Assembly: GCF_000142905.1 (NCBI RefSeq)
Contig: NW_013657624.1
Span: forward strand, 170,211 to 232,550
Reading direction: 5' to 3'
DNA from: Thecamonas trahens ATCC 50062
Lineage: Eukaryota > Apusozoa > Apusomonadida > Apusomonadidae
Length of the DNA: 62,340 nucleotides
Under the pieces are notes generated by a model. That model searched no databases. It had not been told where the DNA came from and saw only the letters and a list, made by a program, of their open reading frames with translations. A program made the translations under genes and the position numbers. Positions 30,792 through 41,844 of the stretch are shown piece by piece. Within the stretch, counting starts at the first letter, position 1. The number at the start of each line of letters is the position of its first letter.

Positions 30792-33470
30792 TCATGGACG
30801 ATGAAAGTGGTAGGCCGAGGAGAACTGCGGTCGCTGGGCAGCCGATTGCGGGGAGAGGACGGGAGTGGACTTGTTGAGGAGCGAGAGCGAGGTTTGGGCG
30901 GCGGCGACTTGCTGGTGCTGGTTGATGACGGCGAGCGAGGTGGTGTCCTGATCTACTGGGTCTGGGACGGTGGTGGAGACCGAGGACTCGTCGTCGGCGA
31001 GCAAGCGATCGGCCTTGGAGAGGTGGTGCATGAGAGTGTCGCGGGCCTCGGACGAGATGCGGGTGTTGCGCTTGACAGTCGGGCCCTGGGATGGGCCGTA
31101 GGCATGGGCGAGATCAGTCTCTGTCGGCTCAACATCTGGCTCAGCGAGAGCAGCCATGGGCAGCTGGCCGCCGGCGGTGACCCAGGAATGGACCTTGATG
31201 TCGGCGATGGTGGCGCGGGTGGCCGGGTCCTTCTCGAGGAGGGCAAGGAGGAGCGACTTGAGGCCCGGCGAGAGGGTGACGCCTGCGGCGGCCTGGGCCG
31301 AGTTGAGCGGCGGGTCGGCGTTGCGGATCTTGTCGTAGATGGCAAACTCCGAGTTGGCCATGAACGGCAGCGAGCCGAGAACAAGCATCCAGAGAGTGAT
31401 GCCGAGAGCCCAGACGTCGACAGCGTCGGTGAGCTGGATCGAGTCTTCCGAGACAGTTTCTGGGGCAAGGAAGGCCGGCGAGCCCTCGGTCCGCGCGACG
31501 GCGGCGTTCTGAGTCGAGAAGACGTGTGAGACGTTAAAGTCTGCGATCTTGACAGCATCGAGCGCGTCGAGCAGCAAGTTCTGTGGCTTGATGTCGCGAT
31601 GGATGATGCCGGACGAGTGGAGGTACTCGAGGCCCGCGACGACGTCGCGAAAGTAGCGGCGGGCGCGGGCTTCGGACATCGGCTCACAGCGAATGACGTC
31701 GCCGAGGAGTGCGCCGCCGGGGACGTACTCCATGACCAGGTACAGCTTGTCATTGGACGGATCGTCGATGACCTCGAACAGGCGCACAATGTTGGGGTGG
31801 TCGAGCTTCTTCATGATGGCGATCTCGCGGCGAACGTCCTCAAGGAGCGAGGCCGAGAGCAGACCGCCTTTGCGCTTGCGCGAGAGGAGGAACTTGTTGC
31901 AGATCTTGACCGCGACGCGGGTGCCGTCCTGGGCGTGGATGCCGAGCTTGACCTTGCCGTACGTGCCGCGGCCGAGGGTCTTGAGCAGAATGTAGTCATT
32001 AATCCACTTGTAGCCATCCTCGTCGATGTACCGCTGCAGGCGAGTCGTCGACTTGACTGAGAGCGTCCCCTTGCCGAGAGTTGACGGGACGTGCTGGTGC
32101 ATGTCGAGCGAAACGACCGAGGCGCGGCGGAAGGCACGCTTGGTGTCGGCGCGCGGGCGCCGCTCGATGGTCGAGTTCATGGTGTTGAACGAGGACGAGG
32201 TCGAGGACGAGGACGAGTCGTCCGACGACTCGATGATGTCGTTGGTGACAGTGAGTGCGCTCGACATGGTCTTGCGCATGGTTGGCACCATAAAGTCGTC
32301 CGCCGACGCGACTGCATCCAGCCGCACAACCCGCGTCGCTCCGCCGGGGTTGGAGACTTTGTGCCGGACGCCGAGGCCCTTGAGCAGCTGCGCTTCAAGC
32401 TCGATCCATGACTCGGTCCGGCCGCCGAGCTTCTTGTTCTCAAAGTCAGTGATGATCGGGGTTGACGACCGGCGGCGGCGGAGGACTGCATCCGTCAGGC
32501 CAGGTGAGGGGCCAGGTAGTTGATGCCTGGCCGTGGGATTTGACCTTGACTCTGGCTCTGGCCTGGCCTTTGCCTTTGCCTTTGCCTTTGCCTTTGCCTT
32601 TGCTTTCGCCTTTGCCTTTGCTTTCGCCTTGGACTTGGATTTGGCCTTTGCCTTTGCCTTGGACTTGGCCTTCTTCTTCTTCTTCTTCTTCTTCTTCCTC
32701 TTCCGCTTCTTCCGCTTATTCTTGGTCTTGGTCTTCTTCTTGTCCTTTGCATCCTTGGCGCTCTTGGACACTTTGGCGACGGGAGATGCAGCGAGGGCAA
32801 TGCCTGACGGCTGCAGAGCAACAACAGACGATGAGGTGACGTGACCGTCAACGCCGGCCACCGCCCTTCCCGTGTCATCAGTGACGGTAAAGGGCTGCAG
32901 CCTTGGCTCGACCGACATCTGTTGACCATGGAGCGAGCCCGACGAAGTTCTGGCGATGTTGGTGTGGAACGAGTGAACGGCCGTCGAGCTCGAGCTCGAG
33001 CTTGTCTCTGTAAGGGCCAGCGACGAAGAGGCCGAGTTTGAGGATGACGATGATGCGGAAGCGGATGACGATGCGGAGGATGACGAGGAGGACGATGATG
33101 AAGAGGACGAGTCTGACGATGCTGACGATGAAGAAGATGACGAGTCTGACGAGTCCGAGCATGTTCCTGGACTTGCCACAGCATCAGCAGCCGCGACCTT
33201 GGCCGACGCTCTCAGCGTGCGTCTTGCCAGTGGTTGCTCCTCCGCCGTACCTGCTTCGATGGCGTTGTCGACGTTGTCCACGTTGTTGGGGTCGGTATGA
33301 ACAGCACGGTCAGCAGAATGGGTATGACTGGTCTGGTGAGGGTCGGCCTGGTGCGGGTCGGCCTTGCGGCGGTCGGTGACGACGTTGTTGGTCATAGCCA
33401 CCTGCGCACCACCTCCTTCATCTTCACCAGAATTCTCCACACGCCCAGGCCGCGAACAACACGAGCCCAT
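30792..33470 (-). CDS. CaMKK-like Ser/Thr protein kinase with DFN motif and N-myristoylation signal
   Basis: 892 aa. The N-terminus MGSCCSRPG fits N-myristoylation plus palmitoylation, so membrane anchoring is likely. Residues about 100-170 are Ser/Asp-rich, and 245-315 carry a long Lys/Ala alternating run (KAKAKAK). The kinase domain spans about 485-765: LGRGTYGKVKLG (Gly loop), VAVKIC (Lys), HRDIKPQN, and DFN where DFG is usual. It ends with a conserved HSWV. The overall pattern (RYIDEDGYKWINDYILL before the domain, an insert after the VAIK Lys, GSPAFLAPE) is that of CaMKK/LKB1-upstream kinases. The catalytic Asp of HRD and the Mg-binding Asp are present, so the protein could be active despite the Gly to Asn change. 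Confidence 0.85.
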   Translation of the reverse strand: MGSCCSRPGRVENSGEDEGGGAQVAMTNNVVTDRRKADPHQADPHQTSHTHSADRAVHTDPNNVDNVDNAIEAGTAEEQPLARRTLRASAKVAAADAVASPGTCSDSSDSSSSSSSASSDSSSSSSSSSSSSASSSASASSSSSNSASSSLALTETSSSSSSTAVHSFHTNIARTSSGSLHGQQMSVEPRLQPFTVTDDTGRAVAGVDGHVTSSSVVALQPSGIALAASPVAKVSKSAKDAKDKKKTKTKNKRKKRKRKKKKKKKKKAKSKAKAKAKSKSKAKAKAKAKAKAKAKAKAKAKARPEPESRSNPTARHQLPGPSPGLTDAVLRRRRSSTPIITDFENKKLGGRTESWIELEAQLLKGLGVRHKVSNPGGATRVVRLDAVASADDFMVPTMRKTMSSALTVTNDIIESSDDSSSSSTSSSFNTMNSTIERRPRADTKRAFRRASVVSLDMHQHVPSTLGKGTLSVKSTTRLQRYIDEDGYKWINDYILLKTLGRGTYGKVKLGIHAQDGTRVAVKICNKFLLSRKRKGGLLSASLLEDVRREIAIMKKLDHPNIVRLFEVIDDPSNDKLYLVMEYVPGGALLGDVIRCEPMSEARARRYFRDVVAGLEYLHSSGIIHRDIKPQNLLLDALDAVKIADFNVSHVFSTQNAAVARTEGSPAFLAPETVSEDSIQLTDAVDVWALGITLWMLVLGSLPFMANSEFAIYDKIRNADPPLNSAQAAAGVTLSPGLKSLLLALLEKDPATRATIADIKVHSWVTAGGQLPMAALAEPDVEPTETDLAHAYGPSQGPTVKRNTRISSEARDTLMHHLSKADRLLADDESSVSTTVPDPVDQDTTSLAVINQHQQVAAAQTSLSLLNKSTPVLSPQSAAQRPQFSSAYHFHRP

Positions 33471-34261
33471 ACGCTATATTCTCCACACAATCTCCTCCTC
33501 AGAGAGCTGTCTGCTTCTCGTGTCCTCGCTCTATACCTCTCCGAGCCACCGCTTGCAAGACTGGCTTGTCCCCCCCCCCCCCCCCCCCCCCCCCCTCCGG
33601 CCACCTTGTCGACACTCGTCGCACCTGTGGGATCGCTTCAGTTGTTTGGCATTTCGTGTGGTGTTACACCACCTTACACCGCAATCGTCAAGGTCATCGA
33701 GGTCATCAAGGTCATCGAGGTCATCGAGGTCGTCGTGCTCGTCCCTCTTGTTGTTGTTGGTGTTGTGGTGGTGGTTGAGAACGGATGATCATAAGTGATA
33801 ATGGAATTTGATGGGTGTGGGTGGAGTGATGGATGTGGGTATGGGAATGGTGTGGGTTTGGTAGTGAGATAAGGAGGTATCGTGAAAGGAGTGTGATAGG
33901 GTCATTGATGGGTGTGAGGGATGATTGGTTTGGTTTGGAGAAAGAGTTATGATCAGTGATGGGGAGGGGGCAGGGGGGGGAGCGAATTAATCAATGGAAA
34001 TGATGAGGAATTAATGGTTGTCTTGGTTGGGTGGGGAGCGAATTAATCAATGGAAATGATGAGGAATTAATGGTTGTCTTGGTTGGGTGGGGAGCGAATT
34101 AATCAATGGAAATGATGAGGAATTAATGGTTGTCTTGGTTGGGTGGGGAGCGAATTAATCAATGGAAATGATGAGGAATTAATGGTTGACTTTGAGGCTG
34201 TCCGTTTCACCACTTGTCGCCCCAGTTGTGGTGGAGGGTGGGCAAGGACAAGCGGGAGAGA
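33471..34261. repeat. Intergenic repeats: 9-bp, poly-C and four copies of a 56-bp unit
   Basis: 33570-33595 is a C run. 33685-33735 has aaggtcatcgaggtcatc-type 9-bp repeats. From 33981 a 56-bp unit beginning agcgaattaatcaatggaaa is repeated with starts at 33981, 34037, 34093 and 34149, almost without mismatch. The units share aattaat at both ends and are AT-richer than the surroundings. No gene is supported. The array ends some 75 bp before the next start codon. Confidence 0.85.
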
Positions 34262-36685
34262 ATGGAGGGACTGAGCATTGTGACAGAAGGCGGAGAAGGA
34301 GCAGGGCAAGAAGTCATGTCTGACTTTGGTGACATGTCGTCAACACCGTCCTCACCCAACGTAGCAGCTCTCGCCACTCCACCCTCCAACTCTCGTGTGC
34401 TCCTCTCGTCGTCATCATCATCATCATCATCATCATCAGCATCATCAGCTGACATCGATGGCAACGACAAGGTGGAAGTGGCCAGAAAGAAGGAAAAGCT
34501 TCCACAGTCTTCGTCCCATTCCGATGTCCTTGCACGTGCCGTCGAGATGGTCGCCAACTACTCTCCGCATGACGATCATGATGACAATGTCGACAAGCAA
34601 GCCGACCGCGATCACGGGCATGATGCCAACCGTGGTCACGAGCATGATGCCTACCACGGCCATGGTGATGTAGACGACGACGTGCGTCGGGCAGCAGCAG
34701 GCTCGGCGTCAGGATCAGGGCCACGGTCGGGATCGGGGTCGGGGTCGGACTCGGCCTCCGACTACGAGTCTTACTCGGGGTATTCGGCGAGCGGTGCGGC
34801 AGCGGCGGCGCTGATGGTGTCTGAGGGCGAGTTGACGCGGCGGTTGATGGAGTCAAGGAAGATGTTGACCGAGTCGCGGGCTAGCATGGGCTCCGAGACT
34901 GGGTCTGCCAACGGCGGGAGCGAGACAGATCGGGTGCCGGCGCCGGCGCTGCTACGGACGCGGCGATTGAGGGCTGGCTCGCGAGTCCAGTCGATGCGAC
35001 TGGCGGCGGTGGACGAGTCGGAGGAAGAGCTTGCGCTGGACGCAGAGGAGCGGCTTCCGCTGGTACGGCGGGTGCTTGTGGCGGCGCACAAGATGCTTGT
35101 AGCGACGTTTGATGGCCAGGATGCACTCGCTGACGAGTCGCAGCGGCTGGCGGGCGTAGTGAGCGAGGTGCGGGCCAAGCTTGGCGAGGCGGGGCGGGAC
35201 TCAACGGCGGTGGCGTCAGGCCTTGCGACGGTGGAGGTGCAGGCGGCGGCGCTAACGACGGCGACAACGCGAGTTCTACACATCGGAGCGACTGAGGAGA
35301 ACTACGACGCGGTGGCGACAAGTATTCGCGAGCTGGTCACCGGGCTCTCGCTCTTGCTGGCGACGTTCCGGTTCAAGCGGGCGTTTGCCGGCGAGGGCGA
35401 GGAGGTGCTGGCGTTCTGGTACTCGCTGGCACAGGGCAACCCTCTGGTGGGCTCGTCGGACACGTCGAGTCGCCGCGGCTCGTCCGGCGATTTGATGGAC
35501 ATGTACATGGACGTGGCGCTCGGAGTGGCTTCCGACTCGCCGAATCCGCTGGTCATGCGGGTGGCGTCCGAGCTGGCGGCCATCGAGCGTCTTGCCCACG
35601 AGCACTCGACGCCCGGCGGCTCGGGCCGGGGCTCGTCGGCGAGTCCCGGCACACCATTCATGCCGGCCGAGCCTCCGGACGACGGCGAGTGGTGTACCGA
35701 GTCGACAATCGACGAGGCGCTGCTGCTTGCCGGTGGCTTTGAGCCCATCGATGAGGCCGACGGCGGACCGGGTGGGCCCGAGGAGGCGCCGGAGCCGCGC
35801 CAGCCGCGCCAGCCGCGCCAGCCGCGCGCGACGGGGCAGGCGGGCGAGCGGCAGCGGCGGCGGCGGCGCAAGGCCCGGGCAGCGTCGAGCATCAACACGT
35901 CGACGGCATCGTCGAGCTCGTACTCGACCACCTCGAGCTACTCGAGCAGCAGCTCGTCAACGGGCGGAAGCACGAGCCGGAGCACGACGGGAGGAGGCCG
36001 GGCAGGCCGGGCACGGCGGGTTTCGACGTCAACGGACATTACGCTCTCGTCGATGGACTCGGACGTCTTGCGGGCAGCGCGGCAGGAGGGCACATTTGGG
36101 CGACTGGCAACGTCGTCGACAGCGGCGTGGGCACACGCTCGACTGGCAGCCCCCGAGCCGCTCAACCGGTCCGAGTCGAAGATCGGCGCGTCGGTGTTCC
36201 GGGTCACCGACGCAGCAGCAGCAGCAGCAGCAGCGGCAGAGCGAGCGCGACGCGAGGACGAAGCGCAGCGGGCGCAGCTGGCGGAGGCCGAGCGGCAGGA
36301 CCGGATTCTTGTGGCGGCGCTTCTGCAGTCGCTGCGGAACCAGGACCAGCTCAAGGCGCGGCTGGCGCAGCAGCGGGCGAGGGTGTCGGAGCAGGAAGTT
36401 GTCAAGGCGCGGCTGGAACACAAGATTCAGACGATGAAGAAGCGTGGGTACATGCCGATGGCTGAGCGGCGGCGGCAGGAGCGCAAGCTCAATGCCTCGC
36501 TGGGCGGCGTTGCCGTCGGCGACGTCTCCGAGCTCCTTCGGCGGGCTACCCAGGACTCGCTCGACCTCCCTCCGCCCGAGTCGCTCGACGAGGAGATCGA
36601 CATGCTCGAGGCTGAGCTCGGCACCATCGACAAGGTCCTTTCACTCGACGTTGTTCAACCGTATCTCTCACAGCCGTCGTTGTAG
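34262..36685 (+). CDS. Large Ser-rich, coiled-coil orphan protein
   Basis: About 807 aa from the ATG at 34262. No recognised family. Layout: Ser tract (TCA/TCC repeats, near residues 40-55), Asp/His-rich repeat (HDANRGHEHDAYHGHGD, about 120-140), Ser/Gly run, a helical middle (about 250-430; LVRRVLVAAHKMLVATFDG and a VATSIRELVTGLSLLLATF segment), a Gly/Pro/Glu linker with QPRQPRQPRQPR, a Ser run, then a charged coiled coil (about 655-745) rich in ERARREDEAQRAQLAEAE-type heptads. It ends with a short acidic helix (DEEIDMLEAELG). Looks like a cytoskeletal or scaffolding protein; function unknown. Confidence 0.7.
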   Translation: MEGLSIVTEGGEGAGQEVMSDFGDMSSTPSSPNVAALATPPSNSRVLLSSSSSSSSSSSASSADIDGNDKVEVARKKEKLPQSSSHSDVLARAVEMVANYSPHDDHDDNVDKQADRDHGHDANRGHEHDAYHGHGDVDDDVRRAAAGSASGSGPRSGSGSGSDSASDYESYSGYSASGAAAAALMVSEGELTRRLMESRKMLTESRASMGSETGSANGGSETDRVPAPALLRTRRLRAGSRVQSMRLAAVDESEEELALDAEERLPLVRRVLVAAHKMLVATFDGQDALADESQRLAGVVSEVRAKLGEAGRDSTAVASGLATVEVQAAALTTATTRVLHIGATEENYDAVATSIRELVTGLSLLLATFRFKRAFAGEGEEVLAFWYSLAQGNPLVGSSDTSSRRGSSGDLMDMYMDVALGVASDSPNPLVMRVASELAAIERLAHEHSTPGGSGRGSSASPGTPFMPAEPPDDGEWCTESTIDEALLLAGGFEPIDEADGGPGGPEEAPEPRQPRQPRQPRATGQAGERQRRRRRKARAASSINTSTASSSSYSTTSSYSSSSSSTGGSTSRSTTGGGRAGRARRVSTSTDITLSSMDSDVLRAARQEGTFGRLATSSTAAWAHARLAAPEPLNRSESKIGASVFRVTDAAAAAAAAAERARREDEAQRAQLAEAERQDRILVAALLQSLRNQDQLKARLAQQRARVSEQEVVKARLEHKIQTMKKRGYMPMAERRRQERKLNASLGGVAVGDVSELLRRATQDSLDLPPPESLDEEIDMLEAELGTIDKVLSLDVVQPYLSQPSL

Positions 36686-36883
36686 AGCACAGCTGTGTGG
36701 TTGCCGAGCAACGATTGCAGAGACAACAAACAATCGTTGTCGATTACAGCATCAACAAACAATCGTTGGCCAGTCCCCACCACCCGACAGCTTGGCAACA
36801 ATAAGTTCAACAACAAACAATTGATAGGCGGGCGGACGGGCGGGTGACTACCCACTTGACTCTGCCGCAGGACGAAGGAGCAC

Positions 36884-39800
36884 ATGGGAGTAGGCAACCA
36901 TGTCGTGCTCGGCTTGCTCCTGGTAGCTGTTGTGGCATGGAGTGCGTCAGGACAAGACTGCGTGCCCAAGGTCACATGCATCCATGGAACATACAACTGC
37001 ATCACCACAAGCTGTGACTGTGACCCTGGTTGGCGTGGCGTCAACTGTTCACGTACGCTCAACCCCCTCCAGCCCCCTCCCTTCCCCCCTCCCTCCCCCT
37101 TCCTCCCTCCTTTCCCGCCCGAACGATGATTCCGTACAAGAGTTAATCGATGACGTGTCATTGCCTTCCATATGATGAGCATTAATCATGGCGTTCGTTC
37201 GTTTGTTTGTTTGTTTGTTCGTTCGTTCGGTTGTTTGTTCGTTCGTTCGGGGAATGTCACGCTTGTGCGACGTGACGTCGTCCGGCTTCCCAACCCCTTC
37301 TTCCCCCCCTACTATGCGCATGAACTCACTGTGGAAGAACATTATGGAATACGGATGAACTTGGGTGATATGTGTCACATATAGTGTGTATTCCGCCCAC
37401 CCACAACAGCTCTGACACCAGCAGCAAGGCGCTGTTCCACGAGGTCATGGCTGTGTCGGGTCAGGCGGGGCGGTCGATGATGGCGAGTCGGGCGACGACG
37501 ACGGGCGAGGCGACGACGAGCGGAGGCGGAAGTGGCTACAATCCAAGTATGGATGCGTGCTCGATGAATGGGCATGAGGCCAAGTGCTCGACGTCGCTCA
37601 TGCCGTCGTTCAACACCTCGCATCAGCTGCAGTGCGATGTGCCGGATGCCTCGGTCTCCAAGCTCCTTGATCTGCAGGATGGGATCATTGCGCTCGACTG
37701 CGTGACCAACGGGACAACGTGTGGGGTGTATGTGTGGCACCACCAGAACGGGCCGCCGGAGATCTTCAACTGTGTACTCGAAGAGTGCGGCTACGAGTAC
37801 AAGGAGAACCACGTGACGCTCAAGTGCGCGACGACGAGGTGCGTGCATGGGCCCAACTGGACGCCGTCTGAAATTCTGGAGAACATTCTGACGTCGCTCA
37901 AGGGATGGATGTCGTTTGACTGTGACTTGCGGAACAATCACTGTGTGATGGCGCAGGAGGAGCTGCAGGAGCTCATTATTCCGCTGTCGTGCTACTCGGG
38001 CGATTGCGTGCCGTACGACTTTCATCCGCCACCGCAGTACTACCCGCCGTTCTGGACTCGCGAGAACAAGATCATTGTCGGGTCGATTGCGGCGGCGATG
38101 GGGCTGGCAGCGCTCGGGGCTCTTGCGTACTACTTCCACAGGCGGCGGCAGGCGGCGTATGCCAGGCTGCTGGAGGAGACAGCGGTGCTGGACATTGACG
38201 CGCTTGCGGCGGACGAGCTCGACAAGTACATGTTTGATCTCGGCTTTGCGGACCTCAGCGTGGTGGTGAAAGACAAGACGATTCTGCGGTCTGCGAGCGG
38301 ATACTGCGCGCCTGGAACAGTGACTGCGATCATGGGCCCGTCCGGCGCCGGCAAGTCGACGCTGCTCAACGTGCTCGCGGGGCGGATCTCGTTCTCGGAC
38401 ATGTCTGGGCAGGTGCTGGTCAACGGTCAGCCGCGGTCTACGGCGTTCAAGCGCATTGCCGGGTACGTGACGCAGGACGACTTTCTCATTCCGACGCTCA
38501 CGGTCCGCGAGACGCTCAACTTTCACGCGCAGCTGCGGCTAGGCAACTCGGTGTCTGCGGCGACGCGGGTGGCGCGGGTGGAAAAGGTCATTGCGCAGCT
38601 GGAGCTCACGCACGTGGCCGACTCGCGGATCGGCGACCGGCTCATCCGCGGCATTTCCGGCGGCGAGCGGCGGCGGGTGTCGATTGCCACCGAGCTGGTT
38701 ACCTCACCGCGCATTCTGTTTCTCGACGAGCCGACGTCTGGACTCGACTCGTGCACAGCGTCGGCGATCATGGCGACGCTGCGCGAGCTGGCGACAAGCT
38801 CTGCGCTCACGGTCATTCTCTCGATTCACCAGCCGCGGTCGTCGATCTACGCCTCGTTTGACAACCTCATTCTGCTCTCCAAGGGCTCGACACTGTACAA
38901 CGGGCGGGCAGCTGGGGCGACGGGCCACTTTGCGCAGCTCGGGCATCCGTGCCCGCAAGACTTTAACCCTGCCGACTTTCTCATCGACTTGGTGACGGCG
39001 TCGCCGGCGACGACGCTCGACACGCTGGCGTACCACTACACGACGTCGCCGGCGGCGACGACGCTCAACAATGTGCTCGACGACCTTGTCCAGCGCGGCA
39101 TCTCGCCGCCGGTCCCACGGCGGATTGCGTCGCTCTCGCCTGCCGTAGGCGACGCGGCGGGCCTGCTTGCGCTCCTGCCTGGAGTGCAGGGCGCGCGGAG
39201 CGAGAACCGCGAGCGCACCGTTTCGGGGCGGCTCATCGACACCTTTACGATCGGAACCGAGGAGACCGAGGAGGGGAGCGAGCGGAGCGGGCGGTCACGG
39301 CTGAATTCGGGCGCGCCCGCGGTGCCGCGGCTGACGACATCAGCAACGTCGCTTCAGGCCGAGGCCGGGTCTGCCGACGGGCGCGGGAGCGGGCCGGCGT
39401 CTGCGCGTTCGGATGCGTCTGCGCGGTACGAGGAGGTGCTCGACGCGGCGGGCACGGGAGGCGACGGGAGCGGAAGAGGCGAGATGGTGCGTGTCTTTTA
39501 CGACAACCAGGCACAGCTCTCGCCGTACGCCACGTCTGCACTTGCGCAGACATGGATTCTCTGCCAGCGAACCGCGCTCAACGTGGTGCGCAACCCGGCG
39601 CTCGGGCTCGCGCACTACGTGGTCACCATTGTGGTCGGACTCATCATCGGCGGCATCTACTTCCAGGTTGGTGACGACTGGCCCGGGCTGCAGAATCGGG
39701 CCGGCTCTGTCTTTTTCATCATCTCGCTGCTATCGTTTGGCTCGCTCTCGGCACTCGAGCTCTTCATCGCTGAGCGTGCGCTCTTCCTCCACGAGCGGTC

Positions 39801-40371
39801 GAACGGGTGCTACCGGTCGTCGTCATACTTTGTGAGCAAGCTGGTGTGCGACCTCATTCCACTGCGGATTGTGCCGCCGGTCATCCTCGCCGTCATCGCC
39901 TACTATCTCATCGGCCTCCGGGCCGGGGCTGAGCACTTTGTCTGGTTCGCCTTTGTCCTCGTCCTCGTCGACATCAACGCCACCGGCATGTGCATGGCCA
40001 TCGGGGCGATTGTGCCGTCTGTGGCGGTCGGCAACCTCATCACGGTCCTGGTCATGCTCTTCTACATGCTTTTTGGTGGTTTCCTCCTCAACAAGTCCAC
40101 GGTCGGCCCGCTCTTTATCTGGCTCAAGTACCTCTCGTTCTTCAACTACGGCTACGAGGCCGCGCTTGTCGACCAGCTCAAGGGCACCGTCATCAACTTT
40201 GAGACCTCGCCGGGCGTCTCGGTCCTTCTCACGGGCGAGGCCGTTCTCGCCCGGCTCTCGCTCAACCCGGCCAACTTTGATCGCGACATCCTCATCCTCA
40301 TCGGCATGGGTGCCGGTCACCTGCTGCTGGCGTATCTGATGCTTCGGGTCAGGGCGTGGCTGCGGCGGTGA
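36884..40371 (+). CDS. ABCG-family half transporter with EGF-like ectodomain (ADP1-like), one intron
   Basis: Exon 1 (36884-37052) codes for a signal peptide (VVLGLLLVAVVAWSASG) and an EGF-like module with C-x-C spacing ending CDCDPGWRGVNCS. Exon 2 (37385-40371) continues in frame (phase 1) to about 1051 aa. After a Cys-rich ectodomain comes a membrane segment (IIVGSIAAAMGLAALGALAYYF, about 286-307). The ABC domain has Walker A GPSGAGKST (about 374), signature ISGGERRR and Walker B ILFLDEPTSGLD. A C-terminal ABC2 membrane domain follows from about 790 (VVTIVVGLIIGGIYF to GMGAGHLLLAYLML). This architecture is that of yeast Adp1-type ABCG proteins; substrate unknown. The acceptor (catatag) has a weak tract, so an alternative acceptor at 37409 is possible, though its phase does not fit. 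Confidence 0.82.
37053..37384 (+). other. Intron of the EGF-ABCG gene
   Basis: 332 nt, GTACGC donor, ATATAG acceptor, phase 1. It contains a gttt/gttc tetranucleotide run at 37197-37250. The boundary was chosen because it keeps frame between the EGF module and the ectodomain. Confidence 0.65.
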
Positions 40372-40457
40372 GCATGGTAAAGAACGGTGTGTATGTGTGT
40401 GATATGCGTGTGTGTGTGTGTGTGTGTCTGGTTTTACTGCGGAGAGCACAGCATCGT

Positions 40458-41687
<1,230 letters not shown>

Positions 41688-41844
41688 CTGTGGGCGGGTT
41701 CAAGTCGAGTGTAGCCTTCTGAGCTGACGTCTGCTGGCTTGGGTCGCTGGGCGGGTTTTGAGCGGGTGGCGGGGGCGGGGGTGGGGGCGGGGGTGGGGGA
41801 TGGGGGATGGGTGTGTCAGAGTGAGGGGAGGAGAGCGGGTGTAC

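Noticed and set aside
33981-34190. CRISPR-like array
   Set aside because: Units are contiguous 56-bp tandem copies without distinct spacers, in a eukaryotic genome.
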